Under the pieces are notes generated by a model, which saw only the letters and a program-made list of their open reading frames with translations, did no database searches and was not told where the DNA came from. Made by a program: the position numbers and the translations under genes. A DNA stretch of 37,139 bases from the NCBI RefSeq assembly GCF_009765785.1, contig NZ_LMUT01000015.1:117298-154436 (forward strand). Direction: 5' to 3'. Within the stretch, counting starts at the first letter, position 1; each line of letters opens with the position of its first letter. This document shows, in pieces, positions 26,067-33,623 of the stretch. This stretch comes from Granulicella sp. L46. GTDB taxonomy: Bacteria > Acidobacteriota > Terriglobia > Terriglobales > Acidobacteriaceae.

Positions 26067-26087
26067 CCCTTTTCCCTAATCCCTGCC
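26067..26087. repeat. 7-bp repeats carrying the receptor stop codon
   Basis: CCCTTTT, CCCTAAT and CCCTGCC follow each other. On the minus strand the TAG stop of the TonB-dependent receptor gene lies in the middle unit, and the last codons (GGC AGG GAT TAG) come from the repeat. Confidence 0.75.
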
Positions 26088-28145
26088 CCACGCATACCGC
26101 ACTCCACCCAGCACCAGTCGCGGAGCCGCCAGCGTCAACACCGGCGTAAGTCCCGCATCAATCGTCCGATTCAACAAGTTCTGTGCCCCCGCATACACGC
26201 TGAACCCTTTCCCCAACTCCCTCTCCGCCGACACATCCACCCGCGCATACGGCCGCAGCACATACTCATTCGCCGCATCATCAAAAGCCTTCCCCTCATA
26301 GCTCCCAAAGCCATGAAACGTCGCAACCTTCGGCCACACATAATTCACCACTCCTGTAACCGACTGCCGCGGCACCTCCGGAATCCAATTACCCGTAAGA
26401 TTCGCCTGCGCCGGACTGCTCGAGTTGAACGCCGTCACCGTAGCCACCGCCAGCTGGTACCCAAAGCTCGCATCCAGTCCGCGCCATGTCGCCGTCTGCC
26501 CCTCCACCATCGCGCCCCGACTCTGAATCTGCCCCAAATTCTGCCGCTGCAACAACTGCGTCGTCGCCGTCTGGCTCAACTCCACCGCCGATATAGGACG
26601 ATTCACCTCCGTCCAAAAATATGTAGCCCGCAACCTCCCCACGCGTCCCCCCACTTCACCGCCAAACTCAAACCCCGTAGCCCGCTCCGCCAGCAGAGCA
26701 TCATTCGCCAGCGTAGTCTGCTGTCCCACCTGCCCCGTCCGATACAACTCATTCATCGTCGGCCCGCGAAACGCCCGAAACCCCGTCCCCGTCAGCAAGA
26801 ATCCATGCCCCAACGTCTTCACCACACCCAGCCGCGGACTCACCATCAGCTCATCCAACTCGGGCAACACCGTCACCACCCCGCTAGTCGACACCACCCT
26901 TCGCGCATCGAACGTCCGAAACGAATCCACCCGCACCGACCCCGACACCGACCACCCCTTCGGCAACCAGATCGCATCCGCATATCCGCCCGTCTCCCTC
27001 TGCCGCGCGCTCGTACTAGCAGTCGACGCAACCTCCCCGCCCACCACAGCCGACTCATTATCCGTAGCCCGCACATCCCGCACATCCACCCCCAGCGCCC
27101 CCGTCACCGTCCCCACCGTCTTCGCCCCCTGCGCCACCAAACCCATCTCATCCACCGGCACATGCTGCAACTTCGTCAGCACCTCCGAATCCCGATCCGC
27201 CGCAATCGCCGAAAAGCTCTGCCGAAACGCCTCTCGCGACCCATACGCCCGCACCACCCCACTCCCCCACCCACCCTCCGCATCCACCCCACCCACATAC
27301 CTCCATAGCCGAGTCCCATTTGTCTGCAGCGGCGTCCCATTCCCCCGCGCCTCATTCAAAACATTCCCCAACAAGAATCCCCGCACTTCCTTTGTCCCGG
27401 CCGTACTCAACACCAACCGCCCACTCTCCGCATCCACATTCGCCGGCACATCCACCGTCCCCCGAAACTCCGGCGCCGTCGGAATATACCCATCCGTCTT
27501 CAACCCCGAAGTTGCCGCCAACACAGCCAACCGCCGCATCGCCCCCGACACCAACGCATTCTCATACACCGTATTCTCCGTAGCCCCACCAACATCCGCC
27601 TTCACCATCATCCCCCGCTGCACCGGCATCACCGGCACCACATCCACCACGCCCCCAATCGCACTCGACCCATACAAATCCGCCGCCCCACCTCGCAGCA
27701 GATTCACCTGCTCAATCCCCAGCGACGGAATCTCATCCCAATGAACCCATCCTCCAAACGCATCGTTCAGCGGCACCTGGCCACTCACCAGCAGCGTTCG
27801 ACTAGCCGCCGTGCTCCCCAACCCGCGCAGGCTCACCCCCTCCGTAGTAGGATTCGCCGTCCACGAACTCGTCCTCCGAAACAACTGAAACCCCGCCACC
27901 TCATGCAGCCGATCATCCAGCGTCAACCCGGGCTGCGCCTGCATCTGCTGCTGCGAGACGACCGCCACGCTGGTAGCTGAATCACTAACCCCCACCAACC
28001 CCCGATCCGCACTCACCGTAACCGAATCCGTGCTGCGCACCTGCGGCGATCCCGTAACCTGCACCGGCGGCGCCTGCCCCCAAGCCCCCGACACGCAGCC
28101 CACCACGCAGACTCCCAGCACCAACGATCGCAGCCCACGTCCCAT
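26076..28145 (-). CDS. TonB-dependent outer-membrane receptor
   Basis: The 689-residue protein has a signal peptide (about 1-24, ending GAWGQA). The N-terminal plug follows (about 35-160: VTVSADRG, LDDRLHEVAGFQLFRRTSS, TEGVSLRGLGSTAASRTLL, IEQVNLLRGGAADLYGSSAI). The rest is beta-barrel with alternating aromatic strands (GFEFGGEVGGRVGRLRATYF). It ends VLGGVRYAWGRD; the normal family end is an aromatic residue, and here Tyr-Ala-Trp is followed by Gly-Arg-Asp read from a 7-bp repeat. The plug resembles BtuB/cobalamin and siderophore receptors, but the ligand cannot be read. No ExbBD/TonB genes are near. It is divergent from ppa. Confidence 0.92.
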   Translation of the reverse strand: MGRGLRSLVLGVCVVGCVSGAWGQAPPVQVTGSPQVRSTDSVTVSADRGLVGVSDSATSVAVVSQQQMQAQPGLTLDDRLHEVAGFQLFRRTSSWTANPTTEGVSLRGLGSTAASRTLLVSGQVPLNDAFGGWVHWDEIPSLGIEQVNLLRGGAADLYGSSAIGGVVDVVPVMPVQRGMMVKADVGGATENTVYENALVSGAMRRLAVLAATSGLKTDGYIPTAPEFRGTVDVPANVDAESGRLVLSTAGTKEVRGFLLGNVLNEARGNGTPLQTNGTRLWRYVGGVDAEGGWGSGVVRAYGSREAFRQSFSAIAADRDSEVLTKLQHVPVDEMGLVAQGAKTVGTVTGALGVDVRDVRATDNESAVVGGEVASTASTSARQRETGGYADAIWLPKGWSVSGSVRVDSFRTFDARRVVSTSGVVTVLPELDELMVSPRLGVVKTLGHGFLLTGTGFRAFRGPTMNELYRTGQVGQQTTLANDALLAERATGFEFGGEVGGRVGRLRATYFWTEVNRPISAVELSQTATTQLLQRQNLGQIQSRGAMVEGQTATWRGLDASFGYQLAVATVTAFNSSSPAQANLTGNWIPEVPRQSVTGVVNYVWPKVATFHGFGSYEGKAFDDAANEYVLRPYARVDVSAERELGKGFSVYAGAQNLLNRTIDAGLTPVLTLAAPRLVLGGVRYAWGRD

Positions 28146-28308
28146 CTCTTCAGCCTCTCACACCCCACTCATCCATCCCCACCCACGATCCCCTTTGCGA
28201 AACGTTGAAGCCTTCGCGACCTTTGCGTCAGAGCCCTTGCCGTTGCTCTGCCACAAAGTCGCGAGCAACCCCGCGCCTCGATTAACACTCTGTTCACACA
28301 GGAGCATC

Positions 28309-28911
28309 ATGAGCAAAAAGAGCAAGTTCCCCCCACCCCCGAAGACCTCCCTCGCCGACCCCACCAAGCTCAAGCCCTTCACCGAGAAGTCCGCCGAGAG
28401 CACCACCGGCACCGCCAAGGCCGGCGACAAACTCCTCCAGGTCATCATCGAAACCCCCAAAGGCTGCCGCAACAAATACAGCTTCGACGACGAACAAAAA
28501 ATCTTCGTCCTCAAAGCCGCCCTCCCCGCCGGCATGGTCTTCCCCTACGACTTCGGCTTCCTCCCCCGCACCCTCGCCGACGATGGCGACCCCATCGACG
28601 TCCTCGTTCTCATGGACGAACCCGCCTTCCCCGGCTGCGCCCTCATGGCCCGCCTCATCGGCGTCATCGAAGGCGAGCAGACCGCGAACAAGAAGATCAC
28701 GCGCAACGATCGCCTCGTCGCCGTAGCCGAAACCGCTCACATGTGGGCCAACACCAAGTCCATCAAAGACCTCCCCAAGAAGGCCCTCAAAGAGATCGAA
28801 GAGTTCTTCGTCAACTACCACAAGCTCCAGGGCAAGAAGTACAAACTCCTCGCCGTCAAAGGAGAAAAGACCGCTCTCGACCTCATAGCAAAGGCCAGAA
28901 AGAAGGCGTGA
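28309..28911 (+). CDS. ppa: Inorganic pyrophosphatase, family I
   Basis: PPase splits pyrophosphate to two phosphates and pulls biosynthetic reactions forward. The ATG at 28309 has AGGAG 5 bases upstream; the frame is open further up but that part is antisense to the receptor gene. The 200-residue protein has a Lys/Pro-rich N-terminal extension (1-40), then LQVIIETPKGCRNKYSFD (43-60), FPYDFGFLP (78-86) and the metal-binding DDGDPIDVLVL (91-101). The C-terminal helix region EEFFVNYHKLQGKKYK is typical. The stop TGA is 2 bases before the next ATG, so the membrane protein pair is probably co-expressed. Confidence 0.95.
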   Translation: MSKKSKFPPPPKTSLADPTKLKPFTEKSAESTTGTAKAGDKLLQVIIETPKGCRNKYSFDDEQKIFVLKAALPAGMVFPYDFGFLPRTLADDGDPIDVLVLMDEPAFPGCALMARLIGVIEGEQTANKKITRNDRLVAVAETAHMWANTKSIKDLPKKALKEIEEFFVNYHKLQGKKYKLLAVKGEKTALDLIAKARKKA

Positions 28912-28913
28912 CC

Positions 28914-29270
28914 ATGCACGGCAACGCCCCCGACCTCATCGCTCGTTTCCTCATCGGCGGCGCAGTGGTCATCGTCTTCTCCATCATCGGGGACATCTTC
29001 AAACCCAAGAGCCTCGGCGGCATCTTCGCCGCCGCTCCCACCATCGCCCTCGCCTCCATTTCGCTCACCGCGCACCAGCACGGCACCACCTACGTCTCTT
29101 TCGAAGCCCGCTCCATGATCGCCGGAGCCCTAGCCTTTTTCGTCTACGCCTGCGCGGTCAGCTTCATCCTCATGCGCTATCGCCCCCGCTCGCTTGTGGC
29201 CGCCGGAGCTCTCAGCCCCATCTGGTTCGCAGTCGCCTTCACCCTCTGGGCCGTCTGGCTACGAAAGTAA
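28914..29270 (+). CDS. Small membrane protein, first of a related pair (DUF3147-like)
   Basis: The 118-residue protein has about four hydrophobic segments (near 11-28, 33-52, 66-85 and 92-114). It starts 2 bases after the ppa stop with GAAGG upstream. The block RFLIGGAVVIVFSIIGDIF, then LGGIFAAAPTIALASISLT, is closely echoed in the next gene (RFLFGGIVTVLATLI, then IGGLFLAFPGIFAPGLSMT). I think both belong to the DUF3147 family of inner-membrane proteins; no function is known to me. The coupling to pyrophosphatase is seen, not explained. Confidence 0.78.
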   Translation: MHGNAPDLIARFLIGGAVVIVFSIIGDIFKPKSLGGIFAAAPTIALASISLTAHQHGTTYVSFEARSMIAGALAFFVYACAVSFILMRYRPRSLVAAGALSPIWFAVAFTLWAVWLRK

Positions 29271-29293
29271 ACCCGCTGCGAAGGGAGACCCTC

Positions 29294-29713
29294 ATGCTCA
29301 TCGGAATCAACGTCGCCAAACTCCGCGAAGGCACTCCCACCGAATACCTCACCCGCTTCCTCTTCGGCGGCATCGTCACCGTGCTCGCGACCCTCATCGC
29401 CGGACACTACGGCCCCATCATCGGAGGCCTCTTCCTCGCCTTCCCCGGCATCTTCGCCCCCGGCCTCAGCATGACCGAAACCCACGCCATCGAGCGCAAA
29501 GCCAAAGCCGGCGCCAACGGCATCCTCTTCGCCCGCGCCGAAGCCAGCGTAGAAGCAGCCGGAGCCTCCATCGGCGCGCTAGGCCTCGCCGCCTTCGCCC
29601 TGATCCTCTGGAAAGGCCTCCCCACCCACAGCCTCGCCCTCATCCTCCCGCTAGCGGGCGCAACCTGGCTGACCGTCTCTGTCCTACTCTGGTGGCTTCG
29701 CAAAAGAATCTAG
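29294..29713 (+). CDS. Small membrane protein, second of a related pair (DUF3147-like)
   Basis: The 139-residue protein has hydrophobic segments near 20-38, 44-62, 92-106 and 113-133, and a cytoplasmic-looking charged insert between the second and third (HAIERKAKAGANGILFARAE, about 64-83) that its partner lacks. It starts 23 bases after the partner's stop with AAGGGAG upstream. The order and similarity suggest a duplicated gene whose products form a hetero-oligomer; that is inference. Confidence 0.78.
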   Translation: MLIGINVAKLREGTPTEYLTRFLFGGIVTVLATLIAGHYGPIIGGLFLAFPGIFAPGLSMTETHAIERKAKAGANGILFARAEASVEAAGASIGALGLAAFALILWKGLPTHSLALILPLAGATWLTVSVLLWWLRKRI

Positions 29714-29747
29714 CAACAGAGCCCTTCGCTTAGCCCTACCCCACGCA

Positions 29748-29895
29748 CTGTCATCCTGAGCGAAGGGCGCAGCGCGCAGCCGAAGGACCCGCCACACAGC
29801 CCGCAGCGCGGCCCGTCGCATGGTTTTTCAACCACGACACGCCCTTGCCTTTGCTTTTCTTTCTGTCATTCCCTCTGGGAATCTGCTTCTTCTTT
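29748..29895. repeat. ~105-bp repeat plus mosaic module between convergent genes
   Basis: CTGTCATCCTGAGCG, CAGCCGAAGGACCCGCCAC, CATGGTT and CAACCAC occur in the same order here and at 32885-32993. It is followed by TTGCCT-TTGCTT and CTTTCTGTCATTCCC with GGGAATCTGCTTC, as in the other mosaics. Confidence 0.8.
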
Positions 29896-29910
29896 GTGTC
29901 TCTGGTCTTA

Positions 29911-29938
29911 CTAATCCCTGTTCCCTAATCCCTCTACC
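29911..29938. repeat. 7-bp repeats carrying the gatA stop codon
   Basis: CTAATCC, CTGTTCC, CTAATCC and CTCTACC follow each other. On the minus strand the last gatA codons (AAC AGG GAT TAG) are read from the repeat, as in the receptor gene and the DUF721 gene. Confidence 0.82.
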
Positions 29939-31371
29939 GCTGCTCCCACCCGCAACATCGTCGCCTCATCAAAATGCTTCCCCAACACCTGCACCCCAAT
30001 CGGCAACCCGTCCGCGGTCTTACCACAAGGCACGCTCATCCCGCAGATCCCGGCCAGCGAAGCCGCCACCGAATAAATATCCTCCAAATACATCTGCAGC
30101 GGATCGTCCGTCTTCTCGCCCAGCTTGAACGCCGCAGTCGGCGTCACGGGCGCAACAATCGCGTCCACCTTCTCAAACGCCTGCACAAAATCCCGAGTCA
30201 GCAGCGCCCGAACCTGCTGCGCCTTGCGATAGTACGCGTCATAATATCCAGCCGACAGCACATACGTCCCCAGCAGAATCCTCCGCTTCACCTCCGCGCC
30301 AAACCCCTCATCGCGCGTGTTCCGAAACATCGCTGCCAGCGTCCCAGCATCTTCCGACCGCAGCCCAAACCGCACCCCATCAAACCGCGAAAGATTCGAG
30401 CTAGCCTCCGCCGTAGCAATCACGTAATACGTCGGCACTGCATACTTCGTGTGCGGTAGCGACACCTTATGAATCGAGCAACCTGCCGCCCGCAACCCAT
30501 CCAGCGCCTTCTCAATCGCCGCTCGAATCTCCGCATTCAACCCTTCGCCGAAGTACTCCTCCGGCACCCCAATCCTCAAACCCTCCACGCCCTTCTTCGT
30601 CTCCGCGGCATACCCACCCACAGCCGCATGCGAAGACGTAGCATCCATCTCATCGGGCCCCGCCAGCACTTCCAGCATCACCGCAGCATCTTCCACCGAC
30701 CGCGCAAACGGCCCCACCCGATCCAGCGAAGAAGCAAACGCAATCAACCCATATCTCGACACGCGCCCATACGTAGGCAGCACGCCCACCACCCCACAAA
30801 ACGCCGCCGGCTGCCGAATCGAGCCGCCCGTATCCGTCCCCAAGCTAGCCACGCACAACCCCGCCGCCACCGCCGCCGCCGACCCACCCGAGCTCCCTCC
30901 CGGCACCCGATCCAGCGCCCGCGGATTCTTCACCGGCCCATAAGCCGAGTTCTCATTCGACGACCCCATCGCAAACTCATCGCAATTCAACTTCCCTAGC
31001 ACCACCGCCCCAGCAGCCTCCAACTTCCGCACAACCGTAGCGTCATAAGGCGGCCGATACCCCTCCAAAATCTTCGACCCCGCCGTGGTCACGACACCCT
31101 TCACGGTCAGCACATCCTTAATCCCCACCGGCACCCCAGCCAGCGCCCCCACTGCGTCACCAGCCTTCACCGCAGCGTCCACCTTCTCCGCCTGCGCCAT
31201 CGCCCGCCCCCGCGTCAGCGCCAAAAAGCTATGAATCTCCGGATCAACCGCCGCAATCCGCTTATAGTGCTCCTCAGCCAGCGCCGCCGCCGACAAGCGA
31301 CCCTCCACCACCCCCGCCCGCGCCTCCGCCAGCGAAATAGTCTCAATCGAAGAATGCACCACGTCTGCCAT
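29911..31371 (-). CDS. gatA: Aspartyl/glutamyl-tRNA amidotransferase subunit A
   Basis: GatA releases ammonia from glutamine for conversion of Glu-tRNA(Gln) or Asp-tRNA(Asn) by GatCAB. The 486-residue protein has the amidase-signature triad: Lys85 in VGIKDVLT, the cis-Ser160 in VPGGSSGGSAAAV and the nucleophile Ser184 in TDTGGSIRQPAAFCG. The length is normal. The C-terminal Asn-Arg-Asp is read from a 7-bp repeat. The ATG at 31371 is preceded by heptad-like GGAGTAGGGCGTAGGT, which supplies the ribosome-binding site. gatC is upstream on the same strand, but 163 bases of mosaic repeat separate them; gatB is not in the window. Confidence 0.97.
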   Translation of the reverse strand: MADVVHSSIETISLAEARAGVVEGRLSAAALAEEHYKRIAAVDPEIHSFLALTRGRAMAQAEKVDAAVKAGDAVGALAGVPVGIKDVLTVKGVVTTAGSKILEGYRPPYDATVVRKLEAAGAVVLGKLNCDEFAMGSSNENSAYGPVKNPRALDRVPGGSSGGSAAAVAAGLCVASLGTDTGGSIRQPAAFCGVVGVLPTYGRVSRYGLIAFASSLDRVGPFARSVEDAAVMLEVLAGPDEMDATSSHAAVGGYAAETKKGVEGLRIGVPEEYFGEGLNAEIRAAIEKALDGLRAAGCSIHKVSLPHTKYAVPTYYVIATAEASSNLSRFDGVRFGLRSEDAGTLAAMFRNTRDEGFGAEVKRRILLGTYVLSAGYYDAYYRKAQQVRALLTRDFVQAFEKVDAIVAPVTPTAAFKLGEKTDDPLQMYLEDIYSVAASLAGICGMSVPCGKTADGLPIGVQVLGKHFDEATMLRVGAAVEGLGNRD

Positions 31372-31372
31372 A

Positions 31373-31527
31373 CCTACGCCCTACTCCTTACCCTGCCGCT
31401 GCAGTTGCTCTCGCCGTTGCCCGTTTCTCGCCGTCATCCTGAACGATGTGAAGGACCCCCGCATTGGCCTTTGTCCTTGCACTTGCTCTTGCATTTCTTT
31501 CTGTCATTCCCTCTGGGAATCTGCTTC
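31373..31527. repeat. Heptad-like start and composite mosaic between gatC and gatA
   Basis: CCTACGC, CCTACTC and CTTACCC (31373-31393) precede TTGCTC-TCGCCG-TTGCCC, CGCCGTCATCCTGAACGATG, TTGTCC-TTGCAC-TTGCTC-TTGCAT and CTTTCTGTCATTCCC with GGGAATCTGCTTCC. The gatC stop follows within 8 bases. All module types sit in one short intra-operon gap. Confidence 0.82.
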
Positions 31528-31534
31528 CAAATCC

Positions 31535-31864
31535 CTATCGCTCAATCACCTTCGGCACCTTAAAAAATCTCCCATCCGTCTCAGGAGCCTCCGCCATCAC
31601 CAGCGCCCGATCCACCGAATCCTTCACCACATCCGCCCGCAGCGTCTCGCCTCCCTGCGCAGCCTTCAACCCCAGCGCCTGCCCCACCTGCGCCATCGGC
31701 TCCACACTCGACGTATCCAGCTCATTCATCTGCGCGATATACCCCAGCACGGCATTCAAATCCTTCGCCATCCGCGGCAACTCCTCCGCCGTCAGCTCCA
31801 AATTCGCCAAATCAGCGACATGCCGAACATCCTCCACCGACACCGCCAAACGTTCCTCGCCCAT
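31535..31864 (-). CDS. gatC: Aspartyl/glutamyl-tRNA amidotransferase subunit C
   Basis: GatC is the small belt subunit that holds GatA and GatB together. The 109 residues match the family: VSVEDVRHVADLANLELTAEE (9-29), LPRMAKDLNAVLGYIAQMNE and SVEPMAQV, with the usual RADVVKDS motif near 79-86. The ATG at 31864 is preceded by the 7-bp repeats at 31868-31902, read as GTAGAGATT, which give the ribosome-binding site. gatA lies downstream after the mosaic. Confidence 0.95.
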   Translation of the reverse strand: MGEERLAVSVEDVRHVADLANLELTAEELPRMAKDLNAVLGYIAQMNELDTSSVEPMAQVGQALGLKAAQGGETLRADVVKDSVDRALVMAEAPETDGRFFKVPKVIER

Positions 31865-31867
31865 AAT

Positions 31868-31902
31868 CTCTACGCTCTACTCTCCACGCTCTAATCCCTG
31901 CC
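31868..31902. repeat. Five 7-bp repeats bridging the DUF721 stop and the gatC start
   Basis: CTCTACG, CTCTACT, CTCCACG, CTCTAAT and CCCTGCC are contiguous. On the minus strand the tract contains the last codons of the upstream gene (GGC AGG GAT TAG) at one end and the GTAGAG ribosome-binding site of gatC at the other, so one array forms the whole junction. Confidence 0.88.
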
Positions 31903-32175
31903 CTTAAAGTGTATCCCGCCAAGCTTCACCCCCGCGATCCGCCCCAAATCATTAGCCAGCGCCGTCCGCATCGACACAAACTGCTGCATCCACTGCGCCC
32001 CCTCCACCCTCACATGCAGCCAATTCTCGGCATCCAGATACATCACCTGCGCATGCCCCGCAAGCGCGCTCCCACACGCCACCGGCCACGCGGCCATCAA
32101 CCGATCCTCATCCGGCAGCTCGCGCAAACTTCTCCCCAGCGACCCGCGCAGCAAATCTCGCATCCCCTGCATCAT
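31891..32175 (-). CDS. DUF721 (DciA-like) protein
   Basis: The 94-residue protein has the DUF721 pattern: AWPVACGSALAGHAQVMYLD (29-48), WLHVRVEGAQWMQQF and MRTALANDLGRIAGV. DUF721 proteins include DciA, which loads the replicative helicase DnaB in many bacteria, so a replication role is plausible but inferred. The C-terminal Gly-Arg-Asp-stop is read from a 7-bp repeat. Two ATG codons (32175 and 32172) are possible; GGGGAG in the end of gmhB lies 9 bases upstream of the first. Gap to gmhB is 6 bases. Confidence 0.8.
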   Translation of the reverse strand: MMQGMRDLLRGSLGRSLRELPDEDRLMAAWPVACGSALAGHAQVMYLDAENWLHVRVEGAQWMQQFVSMRTALANDLGRIAGVKLGGIHFKGRD

Positions 32176-32181
32176 TCCAAC

Positions 32182-32802
32182 TTACTCCCCAGCCGGGTCC
32201 AACGCTCCATCCACATCCGCATCCCCATGCGCGACCTCATCCGCACTAGCCGCCGCGGCCACCACCAGCCACTCCTGCACCTGGTGCAGCGTCTTCACCG
32301 TCTTGTACTCGCCCTTACACCCATCCATCTCCGTCCCCTCCAGCAAGAAGGCGGTTCGCAATCCCGCCGCATTCGCCGCAGCAATATCCGTACACCGATC
32401 CCCCACCATTACCGACGCCCCAAGCTCCACGCCCAACTCCTTCGCCGCCCGCCGTAGCATCCCCGTTCCCGGCTTCCGATCCTCATGCTCGCGCTTATAC
32501 TTCCCCACCCCCTCAGGATGAAACGGGCAGAAGTAAACCGCATCCAGCGCCACACCCTGCTTCACAAACTCCTCCAGCATCCACTCCATCAGCGCCTCAT
32601 ACTGCGCCTCCGTATACAGTCCCCGCGCAATCCCCGCCTGGTTCGTCACCACCACCAACCTGTATCCGAGCCCCACTGCCACCCGACACAACTCAAAGAT
32701 TCCCTCCACCCACCGCACCTCCTCCGCGGCATGCAGATACCCCACCTCATGATTGATCACCCCATCCCGATCCAGAAACAACGCTTTAGCCCGCACACCC
32801 AT
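32182..32802 (-). CDS. gmhB: HAD-family heptose-bisphosphate phosphatase-like protein
   Basis: GmhB removes a phosphate from D-glycero-D-manno-heptose 1,7-bisphosphate on the way to ADP-heptose for lipopolysaccharide; related proteins act as histidinol-phosphatases. I use the ATG at 32802 (MGVRAKALFLDRDGVINHEVG) because the frame upstream is read from a dispersed repeat. The 206-residue protein has HAD motif I LFLDRDGVI (Asp11, Asp13), motif II VVTNQAGIARG, EDRKPGTGML (motif III Lys) and MVGDRCTDIAAA (motif IV). The zinc loop keeps CPFHPEG, but the usual CxC is HxD (REHEDRKP). The last ~30 residues are Ala/Asp-rich. Substrate is inferred. Confidence 0.83.
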   Translation of the reverse strand: MGVRAKALFLDRDGVINHEVGYLHAAEEVRWVEGIFELCRVAVGLGYRLVVVTNQAGIARGLYTEAQYEALMEWMLEEFVKQGVALDAVYFCPFHPEGVGKYKREHEDRKPGTGMLRRAAKELGVELGASVMVGDRCTDIAAANAAGLRTAFLLEGTEMDGCKGEYKTVKTLHQVQEWLVVAAAASADEVAHGDADVDGALDPAGE

Positions 32803-32884
32803 AGCACCAACCTCACACCGTCTATTCTCCACCCACTTAAAGTACGCGCCACCCATTACCCTCAGATTTCTTTTCGCCCCAGAA

Positions 32885-32993
32885 CTGTCATCCTGAGCGC
32901 ACCGCACAGCGCGAAGCCGAAGGACCCGCCACCCAGCCAGCAGCCGCAAGCCGCCCCATGGTTCCCAACCACAAGTGCCCTTTGCCTTTGCTG
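32885..32993. repeat. Second copy of the ~105-bp repeat
   Basis: CTGTCATCCTGAGCGC, GCGAAGCCGAAGGACCCGCC, CCCCATGGTTCCCAACCAC and CCTTTGCCTTTGCT match 29748-29850 in order and orientation. It lies between gmhB and the HNH gene and inflates the apparent N-terminus of gmhB. Confidence 0.8.
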
Positions 32994-32997
32994 GCAG

Positions 32998-33504
32998 CTA
33001 CCCGATGCCCTTCAGCCTCCGCCGCAAATCCGCCGTAACCTCCCGATGGCAGCACAAGCAAAGCGTCCGCAGATTATCCAAATCACACTCCCCACCCCCT
33101 TCCGCCACGGCCCGCACATGGTCCGCATCCCACAACGACCGCCTCGCCCCCACCGACCGCATCCCCCAAACCTCCAGTAACTCCCCCCTTACCTTCCCCC
33201 GACTCCGCTTCAACTCCGCATAAGCCGCCACCGTATCGGTCCCACACAACCCACACACGCCCTTATCCCGCAGAAACACCTGGTCCCGCAGATACCCAGG
33301 ATCGGACCGCAGCCTCCACTGGTGCACGCAATACGCCGAGCAAAACGTCCGCCGCCGCTTAGCCAGAATCTCCATCCGACACCACCGGCAAAGCGGCCGC
33401 CCATGCGCCCCCACCTCGACCATCTCCCCGCCAGCCCACCCAGCCTCCGCCAACCGCCGCCCCGGCAATCCCCTCGCACTTTTCTGAGCCGCCATCCCCC
33501 TCAT
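32998..33504 (-). CDS. HNH endonuclease
   Basis: The ATG at 33504 (MRGMAAQKSARG) gives 168 residues; the frame is open up to 33648 but that part is upstream DNA shared with the divergent gene. It has two Cys pairs in CRWCR (39-43) and FCSAYC (54-59), a second zinc-type pair in CGLCG, and a clear HNH core WDADHVRAVAEGGGECDLDN then LRTLCLCCHREVTA. The His of DADH, the Asn of LDN and the His of CCH form the ββα-metal site. It could be a restriction-type, repair or orphan nuclease; no methylase or target is near. The start is uncertain (33495 is another choice). Confidence 0.82.
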   Translation of the reverse strand: MRGMAAQKSARGLPGRRLAEAGWAGGEMVEVGAHGRPLCRWCRMEILAKRRRTFCSAYCVHQWRLRSDPGYLRDQVFLRDKGVCGLCGTDTVAAYAELKRSRGKVRGELLEVWGMRSVGARRSLWDADHVRAVAEGGGECDLDNLRTLCLCCHREVTADLRRRLKGIG

Positions 33505-33623
33505 CTTAACCGCTGACACTTCCCGGCAAGTCAGCAATAAATTCTCGACGACACGCACCGAATCGATTAGCATCCGTGAAGAATTCAAATCAACCAAACC
33601 AACAAGCTTAGAATTCGGCCAAC

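Noticed and set aside
28030..28308. Longer start for ppa
   Set aside because: That part is antisense to the start of the TonB receptor gene, and a strong AGGAG precedes the ATG at 28309.
32803..32949. Longer start for the gmhB-like gene
   Set aside because: The extra 49 residues are a translation of the dispersed repeat also present at 29748.
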